A stretch of 13,843 bases of DNA from an uncultured Dorea sp. (lineage in GTDB: Bacteria > Bacillota > Clostridia > Lachnospirales > Lachnospiraceae): positions 1 through 13,843 of the forward strand of contig CAQNVT010000200.1 of assembly GCA_948844705.1 (NCBI GenBank), given 5' to 3'. This document shows, in pieces, positions 6,486 to 13,049 of the stretch (position 1 is the stretch's first letter; every line of letters begins with the position of its first letter). The translations under genes were made by a program, and so were the position numbers. The notes below the pieces were generated by a model, which made no database searches, had not been told where the DNA came from, and saw only the letters and a list, made by a program, of their open reading frames with translations.

Positions 6486-7106
6486 TTATTTCATCCTGTA
6501 GATCGCCTCCAGGATGTCTACCGCGTGCTCTATACCGAGACGGCTCACGTTAAGAAGCATCTCGTGAGAATCGATATCTCCCCAATAGAGCCCTGTGCGG
6601 GATTCATAATAATATCTTCTCTCCCGGTCGATCTTTTTTATTTTATCAGCTGCCTTGCGTTCTGACAAGTCATATCTTTTTGCAATTCTCGCAATCCGGT
6701 CCTCCATATCCGCACAGATAAATATATTGATGCATTCCGCCCGGTCTTTAAGCACAAAATCCGCGCATCTTCCGACAAATACGCAGGGGCCTCTGTCCGC
6801 AAGCTTACAGATGATCTCTGTCTGAAGCTCATATACCTGCTCGCTTAAGGGTCTTGAATAATCCTCATCCTTTACCGACGCCGAATATTCGATCGGCGAC
6901 AGTACGAAGCCCTTAAGAAAACCGTTCAGCGTCGTCTCATCTACCGCCTGCGCCGTCTCCTCCGTAATATCCAGCTTGTCCGCAACCATCCGCACAAGAT
7001 TATTGTCATACAGAGGAATATCCAGACGTGTAGCCAGCAGATTTCCGATCTCATGTCCGCCGCTTCCGAATTCCCGTCCTATGGTGACAATCCTGTTTTT
7101 CTTCAT
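6486..7106 (-). CDS. Cytidylate kinase-like family protein
   Basis: The 206-residue product belongs to the cytidylate kinase-like (Cytidylate_kin2) P-loop family, distinct from the canonical Cmk enzyme. It begins with a strand and nucleotide-binding loop (IVTIGREFGSGGHEIG, residues 6-21) in which the usual Walker lysine is absent, as is normal in this family. FVGRCADFVL lies mid-protein, and the C-terminal half carries the family's DRERRYYYESRTGLYWGD and LLNVSRLGIEHAVDIL. The true substrate of this family is uncertain, so CMP kinase activity should not be assumed. The frame is open 15 codons further upstream to 7151, but GGAGGG in 7113-7120 sits at the right distance for ATG 7104-7106, and an upstream TATAAT would overlap the longer start. 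It heads a likely two-gene operon with the metal exporter. Confidence 0.88.
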   Translation of the reverse strand: MKKNRIVTIGREFGSGGHEIGNLLATRLDIPLYDNNLVRMVADKLDITEETAQAVDETTLNGFLKGFVLSPIEYSASVKDEDYSRPLSEQVYELQTEIICKLADRGPCVFVGRCADFVLKDRAECINIFICADMEDRIARIAKRYDLSERKAADKIKKIDRERRYYYESRTGLYWGDIDSHEMLLNVSRLGIEHAVDILEAIYRMK

Positions 7107-7149
7107 ATAGATCCCTCCCTCATAGTATGCTTCCGTTTCTTTTGTCCTC

Positions 7150-7178
7150 ATTATAACACATCGGCTGTCAATTTACCA
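7150..7178 (-). promoter_or_regulatory. Extended -10 promoter for the kinase/exporter pair
   Basis: On the minus strand TATAAT (7150-7155) is directly preceded by TGT, giving an extended -10. The 17-base-distant hexamer TGGTAA (7173-7178) matches the -35 consensus at only 3 positions. The short leader to ATG 7106 contains the strong GGAGGG site. Confidence 0.55.
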
Positions 7179-7194
7179 TGAAAGAGAATAAAAC

Positions 7195-8430
7195 TTACCG
7201 CTGCTTTCCGCCCCAGTAATCCGCAATCGCAAGCACTCCCAGAATATCAAGCTTAACCGCCCGCATAAGCACCTCGATATTATGTGCCTCGTCAGGACCG
7301 TGAGCGCTCCCGTGCCCGGGAGGAAACGGTTTCCTCTCGCGGGGATCACCCGCCCCAAAGCCGCAGCCCGACCGGAAATGTCTGGCATAGGTACAGCCCT
7401 CCATAATATAGGCCTCCTCCCTGCCGCCGGCCTCATGATACAGATCCACCAGGAGCTTCGGTATCCCCTCATCGGCGGAAATGTAATATCCCGGCTCTTC
7501 TCTTATAAATTCCACGGAAATCCCCTGTATTTTCTGACTCTCAGACTCCTGTCCCGCCAAAAACTTAAGAGCAGCAAAAATCTTTTCTCTGGCTTCTCCG
7601 AGCTCCTGGCAGACCGGAAGCCGCAGATCCACCGACAAGCATCTTCCGGCTCCTCCACTGTCCTCCGCACTATTCTTGGCCTCCCCGGATATCTTCTCCT
7701 CCGTTATCCTGCAGACCGTGCTTCCATACCGTTCACTTCTGATATTAAGTCCGAACACCTCTCCGTCTTTGTCCCCCAGAAGCCGCTCCCAAAAATGCCT
7801 GTCCGTTTCCGCATCCTCCAGGGCTCCTCTTATTTTAAATTTCAGCAGACTCTTTTCCCCGTTCGTAATCGGGAAATCATCATCCGCCGCCAGGCCGAAA
7901 TCCGGCTGCCCCGCCCGCTTAAGATAATACTTCAGATCCTCCATATCCGTCTCCTCATGGGAGCCTACAAAGAGCCTCACGTCACACGGCGGACGGATTC
8001 CCTGCTCGTGCAGGAAAATAAGCGTATACAATAATGCCATCAGAGGCCCCTTGTCATCCACCGCTCCCCGGCCGATAATATATCCCTTATCCACCGTTCC
8101 CCCAAAAGCCGGGTAGATATTTCCGGAAGAAGCCGGAACCACATCTGCATGAGCCGCAAGGAGAAGCCTCTTTTCCCCGCTCTCCCCCTGTATCCTCCAC
8201 GGACGGATCTCCAGTCCGTAATAGTCATAATTCTCCGCAAAAAGTCCGTTTCTCCCAGCAAGCTCCCCGCAGAAATCCAACGCACGGGCGCATGCCGCGC
8301 CATAGGGATATCCGCCCTCTGCCTTGCCGGACACACTCTCGATCCTTATCAGGCGGCAGACCTGCTCCACGATCTCATCCCGCCGCCGCTTTATAAATTC
8401 ATCAATTTCCTGCTCCCATTTTCTCTCCAT
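7195..8430 (-). CDS. M20-family metallopeptidase, PepV/Sapep-like dipeptidase
   Basis: This 411-residue cytoplasmic enzyme (no signal peptide) resembles PepV/Sapep-type M20 peptidases, two-metal enzymes that hydrolyse dipeptides. The expected ligands are visible in order: H94 and D96 in HADVVP, D125 in GRGAVDDKGP, the catalytic pair E159-E160 in VGSHEETD, D183 in AADDDFPI, and H377 in SAHGPDEAH near the end. ESVSGKAEGGYPYG near the N-terminus and EGCTYARHF late are also typical of the PepV group. It is shorter than PepV of lactic acid bacteria, which is near 470 residues, with the shortfall in the central lid domain. The ATG is 6 bases after the MATE stop codon and its only ribosome binding site candidate, a purine-rich GGGGTAGAGAGAG, overlaps the end of that gene. 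Translational coupling is likely. Confidence 0.9.
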   Translation of the reverse strand: MERKWEQEIDEFIKRRRDEIVEQVCRLIRIESVSGKAEGGYPYGAACARALDFCGELAGRNGLFAENYDYYGLEIRPWRIQGESGEKRLLLAAHADVVPASSGNIYPAFGGTVDKGYIIGRGAVDDKGPLMALLYTLIFLHEQGIRPPCDVRLFVGSHEETDMEDLKYYLKRAGQPDFGLAADDDFPITNGEKSLLKFKIRGALEDAETDRHFWERLLGDKDGEVFGLNIRSERYGSTVCRITEEKISGEAKNSAEDSGGAGRCLSVDLRLPVCQELGEAREKIFAALKFLAGQESESQKIQGISVEFIREEPGYYISADEGIPKLLVDLYHEAGGREEAYIMEGCTYARHFRSGCGFGAGDPRERKPFPPGHGSAHGPDEAHNIEVLMRAVKLDILGVLAIADYWGGKQR

Positions 8431-8436
8431 CTCTCT

Positions 8437-9804
8437 CTACCCCATTTCCAGTTTTTTGGCGAAAGCGTCCTGCCTCCTGCAGATTCTCCGGTATAAAAAT
8501 ACGCTCAGCGTAAACCTTGAGAGCTGATCCGCCGCGATCACGATCCAGACCGCGGTAATCGGCAGATGAAGTACATACGCCGACAGAAGACACAGCGGAA
8601 TACGGACGACCCATATACCGAAACCCGCCACAAGCATCGGCGTATTCTTATAGCCCAGCGCCCGGATCGTGCCGTTATAGATCCTGGACAGATTCTGGGG
8701 AATCTGGATAAATCCCATCACAAACACATAGACTGCTCCGATGGCCTGGAGCTCCGGATTATTCGTCATGATGTTCATAAACACCTTCGGCAGAAGAATC
8801 AGAAGAAGAGAGGTTACAACGCTGATAACCGCCGCCACCCGGATCAGTTCCCTGAAATATATCCTCTGAAGCTTCTCATCCTTCTTGCCGATGGCTCTTG
8901 CCGCCAGCGTTGTAGACGCCGTGCTGAAACCGATCGCCGGCATCTCCGTAATCGTTTCCGCCTGAATCCCAAGCTGGTACGCCGCAAACGCCGCCGCGCC
9001 GTAATACAATATAATCTTGCTCAGAATAATGGCTGAAAACTGCCAGAACATGCTCTCAAGCGCCGCCGGTATCCCTGTCGTATATATTTCATAAATGCAT
9101 TTCTTATCAAAGGAGAAAAACCTTTCCCGGCGGGGCGCATCCGAAAACAGTCCCTTTTCCTTCCGGTACAGCAGATAAAGGCCAAGTCCTGCGCCGAACG
9201 CCTGCGCCGTCACAAGCGCTGCCGCCGCTCCCCGGATCCCCAGCCCCTCAAAGGGTCCGGCTCCAAAGATCAATAGATAGCCAAGAATAATATTCACACC
9301 GTTCATCGCCGCGGCAATATACATCGGTATCCTCGTATTTCCATATCCCTGAAACGCCGCCGTCACAAGCGTCATAATGACGCAGCACGGAAATCCAAAT
9401 ACCATGATCCTCATATAGCTTCCGGAGAGCGCCAGTATCTCCGCATCCTTCGAGAAAAATCCAAGAAAGAGCTCCGCCCGGAAAAATAAAATTGCCTGAA
9501 ACAAAAACACGATAACCAGCTCGCTCAAAAGCGCCTGCTCCATGATCCTGCGGCAGCTGTCCCGTTTCCCTGCCCCGTACGACCTGGCGATCAGCACGGT
9601 TGCGCCGATCGCCACGCCTTTATAGAACACCCACAGGGTATCCGTGATCCTGACACAGATACCCTGGGCGGAAATATCATCTGCCAGAAGTCTCCCCACC
9701 ATTGCCGTTGTCACAAGACTTGCGGAGATCTGGAGAATATTTTCCAGGATCATCGGAATGATAATATGGTATATCTCTTTTTTTATCGTCTTAACCTCGT
9801 ACAA
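8437..9804 (-). CDS. MATE-family multidrug/toxin efflux transporter
   Basis: The product is a 455-residue inner-membrane protein with about twelve hydrophobic segments in two related halves, as expected for MATE transporters, which export drugs or metabolites using a Na+ or H+ gradient. Family-typical stretches include EIYHIIIPMILENILQISASLVTTAMVGRL cut here in two (the PMILENILQ and TTAMVGRL signatures), AFQGYGNTRIPMYIAA, and EMPAIGFSTASTTLAARAIGKKD in the second half. The frame is open to a GTG at 9855, but that longer start lies inside the terminator of the preceding operon. TTG at 9802-9804 has GGAGGAG (9808-9814) at good spacing and gives the normal family length, so I choose it. No promoter is obvious in the 98 bases after the substrate-binding gene, so its transcription may rest on read-through of the terminator or on a weak promoter. 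Confidence 0.9.
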   Translation of the reverse strand: MYEVKTIKKEIYHIIIPMILENILQISASLVTTAMVGRLLADDISAQGICVRITDTLWVFYKGVAIGATVLIARSYGAGKRDSCRRIMEQALLSELVIVFLFQAILFFRAELFLGFFSKDAEILALSGSYMRIMVFGFPCCVIMTLVTAAFQGYGNTRIPMYIAAAMNGVNIILGYLLIFGAGPFEGLGIRGAAAALVTAQAFGAGLGLYLLYRKEKGLFSDAPRRERFFSFDKKCIYEIYTTGIPAALESMFWQFSAIILSKIILYYGAAAFAAYQLGIQAETITEMPAIGFSTASTTLAARAIGKKDEKLQRIYFRELIRVAAVISVVTSLLLILLPKVFMNIMTNNPELQAIGAVYVFVMGFIQIPQNLSRIYNGTIRALGYKNTPMLVAGFGIWVVRIPLCLLSAYVLHLPITAVWIVIAADQLSRFTLSVFLYRRICRRQDAFAKKLEMG

Positions 9805-9807
9805 GTA

Positions 9808-9814
9808 CTCCTCC
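9808..9814 (-). promoter_or_regulatory. Ribosome binding site fixing the MATE start at a TTG
   Basis: GGAGGAG on the minus strand has its GGAGG core 5 bases before TTG 9802-9804. No other start in this frame has a comparable site. Confidence 0.75.
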
Positions 9815-9824
9815 GTTCCGAAAA

Positions 9825-9859
9825 ATAAGAGCCGGGAAACCAAACCTCCCGGCACTTAT
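9825..9859 (-). terminator. Strong intrinsic terminator of the carbohydrate ABC operon
   Basis: GCCGGGA (9831-9837) pairs with TCCCGGC (9847-9853) around a 9-base loop. One A-A mismatch lower down, ATAAG (9825-9829) pairs with CTTAT (9855-9859). On the minus strand the stem is followed by TCTTATTTTT. It lies 45 bases past the substrate-binding protein stop codon. Confidence 0.88.
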
Positions 9860-9884
9860 CTTCCAAATCCTTCTGCTTATTTTC

Positions 9885-9902
9885 ATTCTGTTTTTACAGA
9901 AT
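9885..9902 (-). other. Short perfect hairpin just after the substrate-binding protein stop
   Basis: ATTCTGT (9885-9891) and ACAGAAT (9896-9902) form a perfect 7-bp stem with a 4-base loop, starting 2 bases past the stop codon. No T-run follows. It may protect the transcript 3' end upstream of the main terminator. Confidence 0.45.
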
Positions 9903-9904
9903 TT

Positions 9905-11200
9905 CTATTGTCCGAACTTCGACTCCATTTCCTTCTGTTCGGCATTTAAAACCTCTGTCGGATCTGCACCCTCAAGGATGATCTGCGCCACGCAGTTCTT
10001 GGACATTTCAAGCGCCTCTGCAAAATTAGATGTGTAATTTATCTGCGGCACCGTCTTTCCGATCTCGGTAAAGAGATCAAAGATCTGCTGATTTCCGAAG
10101 AAAGCGTCGCCCTCCTTGAAAACGTCTGACTCAAGCGCCGGAAGGTAAGACGGATAGAGTCCGTAATTCTGGAAGCCTTCTACGTTGGCATCCACATCCT
10201 CCATACAGAACTTCACGAATTCCTTCGCTGCTTCTGCATTCTCACTTGCAGTCGGAACTGCGAGAACGGAACCACCGTTTGACGCGCCCATTGCTTCCTC
10301 CTGATCCGCGAACTTCGGAAGCGGCATAACTCTCCATTTGCCCTCCTGATCCGGAACTCCGTCCTTGATGGAGCCTACCATCCATACTGCCTCTGCGAGA
10401 CATGCGAACTTATCTGAGGACATTCCTGCCATCATATCATCCCAGGAAGAGTTGTTGAATGTAATCTTCTCCTCGTAGAGTCTCTTGCACATTTCCATAG
10501 CCTGAATGGATTCCGGAGAATTCACCTGTGTTTTTCCGTTTTCATCAAAATAGAAACCGCCTAATTCCATCAGCATAAAGCGATAGATCTGATCGTTTCT
10601 TGACTCCGCCATACAGAGCATGTCTACACCGGTCTTTTCCTTCATCACCTTGCCGGCCTCGATAAAGTCGTCCCAGGTCACGATATCCTCTGCCTTGATC
10701 CCCGCATCCTCAAACAGATCGGTGCGGTAGAACATCCCGCACGGGCCGGAATCCCACGGATATGCAATGATCTTTCCGTCACTCGTACACTCTGCCAGCT
10801 TGATCGGGAAGAAATCCTCCTTACTGATCATATCCGTAAAGTCCTCGAACTGTCCCGGGAATTTCTCGCCGAATTTCTGCATCTGCTCACCTTCCAGCGA
10901 CACGATATCCGGAAGGCCGATCCCTGACTGCAGGCAGGTTGTCATCTTCTGATATACCTGTGTTACACTCATTTCTTCAAAGTTAAAGTCCACGTCCGGA
11001 TACTTTTCCTGAAAACGCTCTGCCTGTGCCTCCAGATGTGCAAGCGCCACATCCCAGCTCCACACCGTGACCTCACCGGAAAGGCCGCCCTCCCCGCTGC
11101 CGGAATCAGAGCTTTCTCCGCCTCCGCCGTTTCCTGTGCAGGCCGCCAGCGACAGTGTCATTGCCGCCGCCATTAAGATTGATAATAACTTTTTCTTCAT
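9905..11200 (-). CDS. Carbohydrate ABC transporter substrate-binding lipoprotein
   Basis: This 431-residue protein is an extracellular family 1 solute-binding protein that delivers a saccharide to the adjacent permeases. It starts with a lipoprotein signal peptide: MKKK, a hydrophobic core, and lipobox LAAC with the lipidated cysteine at C21, then a flexible Gly/Ser linker (22-40). The mature part begins GEVTVWSWDVALAH and has the ERFQEKYPDVDFNFEEMS and GLPDIVSLEG segments usual in sugar-binding members, with SNGGSVLAVPTASENAEAAKEFVKF late in the protein. The frame is open far upstream to 11401, but ATG 11198-11200 is preceded by GGAGG (11210-11214) 9 bases away and begins the signal peptide exactly, so the longer version is false. 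It is the last gene of the operon, 74 bases behind the second permease and separated from it by a hairpin. Confidence 0.93.
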   Translation of the reverse strand: MKKKLLSILMAAAMTLSLAACTGNGGGGESSDSGSGEGGLSGEVTVWSWDVALAHLEAQAERFQEKYPDVDFNFEEMSVTQVYQKMTTCLQSGIGLPDIVSLEGEQMQKFGEKFPGQFEDFTDMISKEDFFPIKLAECTSDGKIIAYPWDSGPCGMFYRTDLFEDAGIKAEDIVTWDDFIEAGKVMKEKTGVDMLCMAESRNDQIYRFMLMELGGFYFDENGKTQVNSPESIQAMEMCKRLYEEKITFNNSSWDDMMAGMSSDKFACLAEAVWMVGSIKDGVPDQEGKWRVMPLPKFADQEEAMGASNGGSVLAVPTASENAEAAKEFVKFCMEDVDANVEGFQNYGLYPSYLPALESDVFKEGDAFFGNQQIFDLFTEIGKTVPQINYTSNFAEALEMSKNCVAQIILEGADPTEVLNAEQKEMESKFGQ

Positions 11201-11226
11201 GTCTTTTTTCCTCCTTCGCATGAAAT

Positions 11227-11269
11227 AAAATAAATTTATTTTTACCACCGTCTCACGTAATAAGACGGT
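11227..11269 (-). other. Intercistronic hairpin and AT palindrome between permease and binding-protein genes
   Basis: ACCGTCT (11247-11253) pairs with AGACGGT (11263-11269) around a 9-base loop. Beside it is a perfect 16-base palindrome of A and T (11227-11242). On the minus strand the stem is followed by GGTAAAAATAAA rather than a T-run, so full termination is unlikely. Such elements between permease and binding-protein genes often help set different expression levels by processing or stability; that role here is inference. Confidence 0.55.
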
Positions 11270-11274
11270 AATAT

Positions 11275-12105
11275 TTACTCCTTCACGGCCCCGCCCATTA
11301 CGCCGGCTATGAACTGCTTCTGAAATACAAGGAATACAATCAGTATCGGCAGCACCGCAAATACGGTAGCAAGCATGATAACGCCGTAATCCTTCCGCCA
11401 TGCAACACCCTCCAGCATAGATAAAGCCACCGGGAAATTATACATGGACTTTGTGCCGAGAATGATGAGCGGCCACATAAAGCTGTTCCACATACTCATA
11501 AACATGTAGATCGCAAGAGCACCAAGCGCCGGCTTCATCGTCGGCATAACGATCCTGAAAAAGATGCTGAACTCGCCGCATCCGTCAATTCTGGCCGCCT
11601 CTATAAGAGACAGCGGGAAGGACAGCATATTCTGCCTCATAAGGAAAATACCGAAGGCTCCTGCAAGTCCCGGCAGGATAACCGCCTGATAGGTATTCGC
11701 CCAGCCGATCTTATTCATCAGCGTAAATAACGGCACATACATTACCTGCCCCGGGATCATCATCGTTATCATAAAGATCCCGAACATAAGCCCCTTGCCC
11801 TTAAACTCAAACTTCGCCAGTGCATAGCCCGCCATAGAATGAATCAGTATGGACAACAGCGTATAGGTGAAGGTAAGAATACAGGAGTTGAGCAGTATTC
11901 TCCCCAGATCCAGCCTGTCATTCAAATTTTTCAGATTTTCCATCAGGTGGGAGCCAAAAAACATTTTCGGCGCCGCACTTAAAATATCCGCATTCGAATT
12001 TGTCGAAGATACAAACATAAAATAAAACGGAAAAAGTGAGATAAACGCTGCAATAATCAACACTACATATGTTACGACTTTAGGTATGGTTCTTCCGCTC
12101 TTCAT
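11275..12105 (-). CDS. Carbohydrate ABC transporter permease, MalG-like (CUT1)
   Basis: The product is a 276-residue membrane protein with six hydrophobic segments, the MalG-type half of a CUT1 sugar importer. The signature EAA loop that docks the ATPase is at about 168-187 (LIEAARIDGCGEFSIFFRIV followed by MP). The C-terminus AGVMGGAVKE matches the family's typical GxxxGAVKG-like end. Its ATG overlaps the stop of the preceding permease by one base (TAATG), with GGGAGGAG upstream inside that gene, so translation is coupled and a 1:1 permease ratio is likely. Length is normal for the family. Confidence 0.93.
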   Translation of the reverse strand: MKSGRTIPKVVTYVVLIIAAFISLFPFYFMFVSSTNSNADILSAAPKMFFGSHLMENLKNLNDRLDLGRILLNSCILTFTYTLLSILIHSMAGYALAKFEFKGKGLMFGIFMITMMIPGQVMYVPLFTLMNKIGWANTYQAVILPGLAGAFGIFLMRQNMLSFPLSLIEAARIDGCGEFSIFFRIVMPTMKPALGALAIYMFMSMWNSFMWPLIILGTKSMYNFPVALSMLEGVAWRKDYGVIMLATVFAVLPILIVFLVFQKQFIAGVMGGAVKE

Positions 12106-13013
12106 TACTCCTCTCCTCCCTTCGTCACCTTAAACTGTATGAGTGACAGAATTCCGATAATAATTACCAGTGCATAGCTTAATGCTGCCGCATAGCCGAA
12201 TTTATAGTAGGTAAAGCCCGTATCATACAGATAATGCCCGATCGTGATCGTCGCGTTGTTCGGCCCGCCTCCCGTCAGGATAAAAGACTCGTCAAACAGC
12301 TGCAATGTTCCGATCGTAGACGTAATGCTTACGAACAGCAGGATGGATTTTACCATCGGAACCGTGATGTACAAAAACTTCTGCCAGAAGGATGCGCCGT
12401 CGATCTCCGCAGATTCATACAGCTCTGTCGGAATACTTTTCAGTCCGGCGATCACGATGATGGTATTGTATCCCGTCCAGCGCCAGGTAATGGCTATGAT
12501 GATTGCCATCCTCGCACCCCAGACCGTATTCAGCCAGTCCACGCCTTCAAATCCCAGTGACCGGAGCATATGGTTTACCAGACCGAAATCCGTGTTAAAC
12601 AGCAGCTTGAACACGATCGCGTAAGCAACAAGCGCCGTTACCGCCGGCAGGAAAATACTGATTCGGAATCCTGCCCTGAATTTCAGAAACGCCTGCTCTA
12701 CCAATACACCGAACAGCAGTGAAAGCACTACCATCACCGGAACCTGAACGATCAGATAGATAAACGTGTTCTTCAGCGATTTCCAGAATATCGGATCTTT
12801 AAGAAGCGTCACATAATTCTGTATTCCGCAGAAAGTGTAGATCCCTTCTGAAAAATCCTGAAAACTCAGAAGAAGCGAGTGTATGATCGGATAGACCATA
12901 AATACTGCAAATAATACAATCATTGGAAACAGAAAAATATAAGGTGCGGTCTTCCTTGTCACGATATACCGCTTTTTACGTATGCTGCTTTGGTCCTCTG
13001 TTTTTTGGCTCAT
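12105..13013 (-). CDS. Carbohydrate ABC transporter permease, MalF-like (CUT1)
   Basis: This is the MalF/UgpA-type partner permease, with six hydrophobic segments and a basic cytoplasmic N-terminus. The EAA loop lies about 200 residues in (ELYESAEIDGASFWQKFLYI then TVP), with the family's conserved glycine and aspartate present. LTGGGPNNATITIGHYLY near the C-terminus is also typical of CUT1 permeases. Two in-frame ATGs are possible. The first (13017-13019) is only one base from the AGGGGG site, while the second (13011-13013) is 7 bases from it, so I use the second, giving 302 residues. It follows the beta-galactosidase gene by about 36 bases and overlaps the second permease by one base. No ATP-binding subunit gene accompanies the pair. 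Confidence 0.92.
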   Translation of the reverse strand: MSQKTEDQSSIRKKRYIVTRKTAPYIFLFPMIVLFAVFMVYPIIHSLLLSFQDFSEGIYTFCGIQNYVTLLKDPIFWKSLKNTFIYLIVQVPVMVVLSLLFGVLVEQAFLKFRAGFRISIFLPAVTALVAYAIVFKLLFNTDFGLVNHMLRSLGFEGVDWLNTVWGARMAIIIAITWRWTGYNTIIVIAGLKSIPTELYESAEIDGASFWQKFLYITVPMVKSILLFVSITSTIGTLQLFDESFILTGGGPNNATITIGHYLYDTGFTYYKFGYAAALSYALVIIIGILSLIQFKVTKGGEE

Positions 13014-13049
13014 TTTCATTCCCCCTTTTCTAAAAAAACCTTTTCCTCT

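Noticed and set aside
7107..7151. Fifteen-residue N-terminal extension of the kinase-like protein
   Set aside because: It overlaps the extended -10 promoter, and a strong ribosome binding site sits before the internal ATG at 7106.
7150..7171. TTGACA followed by TATAAT on the minus strand as a full promoter
   Set aside because: The spacer is only 10 bases, too short for sigma-A. The TATAAT is kept as an extended -10 instead.
7282..8034. Long plus-strand open frame (250 codons) opposite the dipeptidase gene
   Set aside because: It lies wholly antisense to a well-supported M20 gene, has no ribosome binding site and its product has Arg/Pro/Ser-rich antisense-type composition.
11201..11401. N-terminal extension of the substrate-binding protein
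   Set aside because: The added residues overlap the second permease gene in another frame, and the real start has a GGAGG site and begins a lipoprotein signal peptide.
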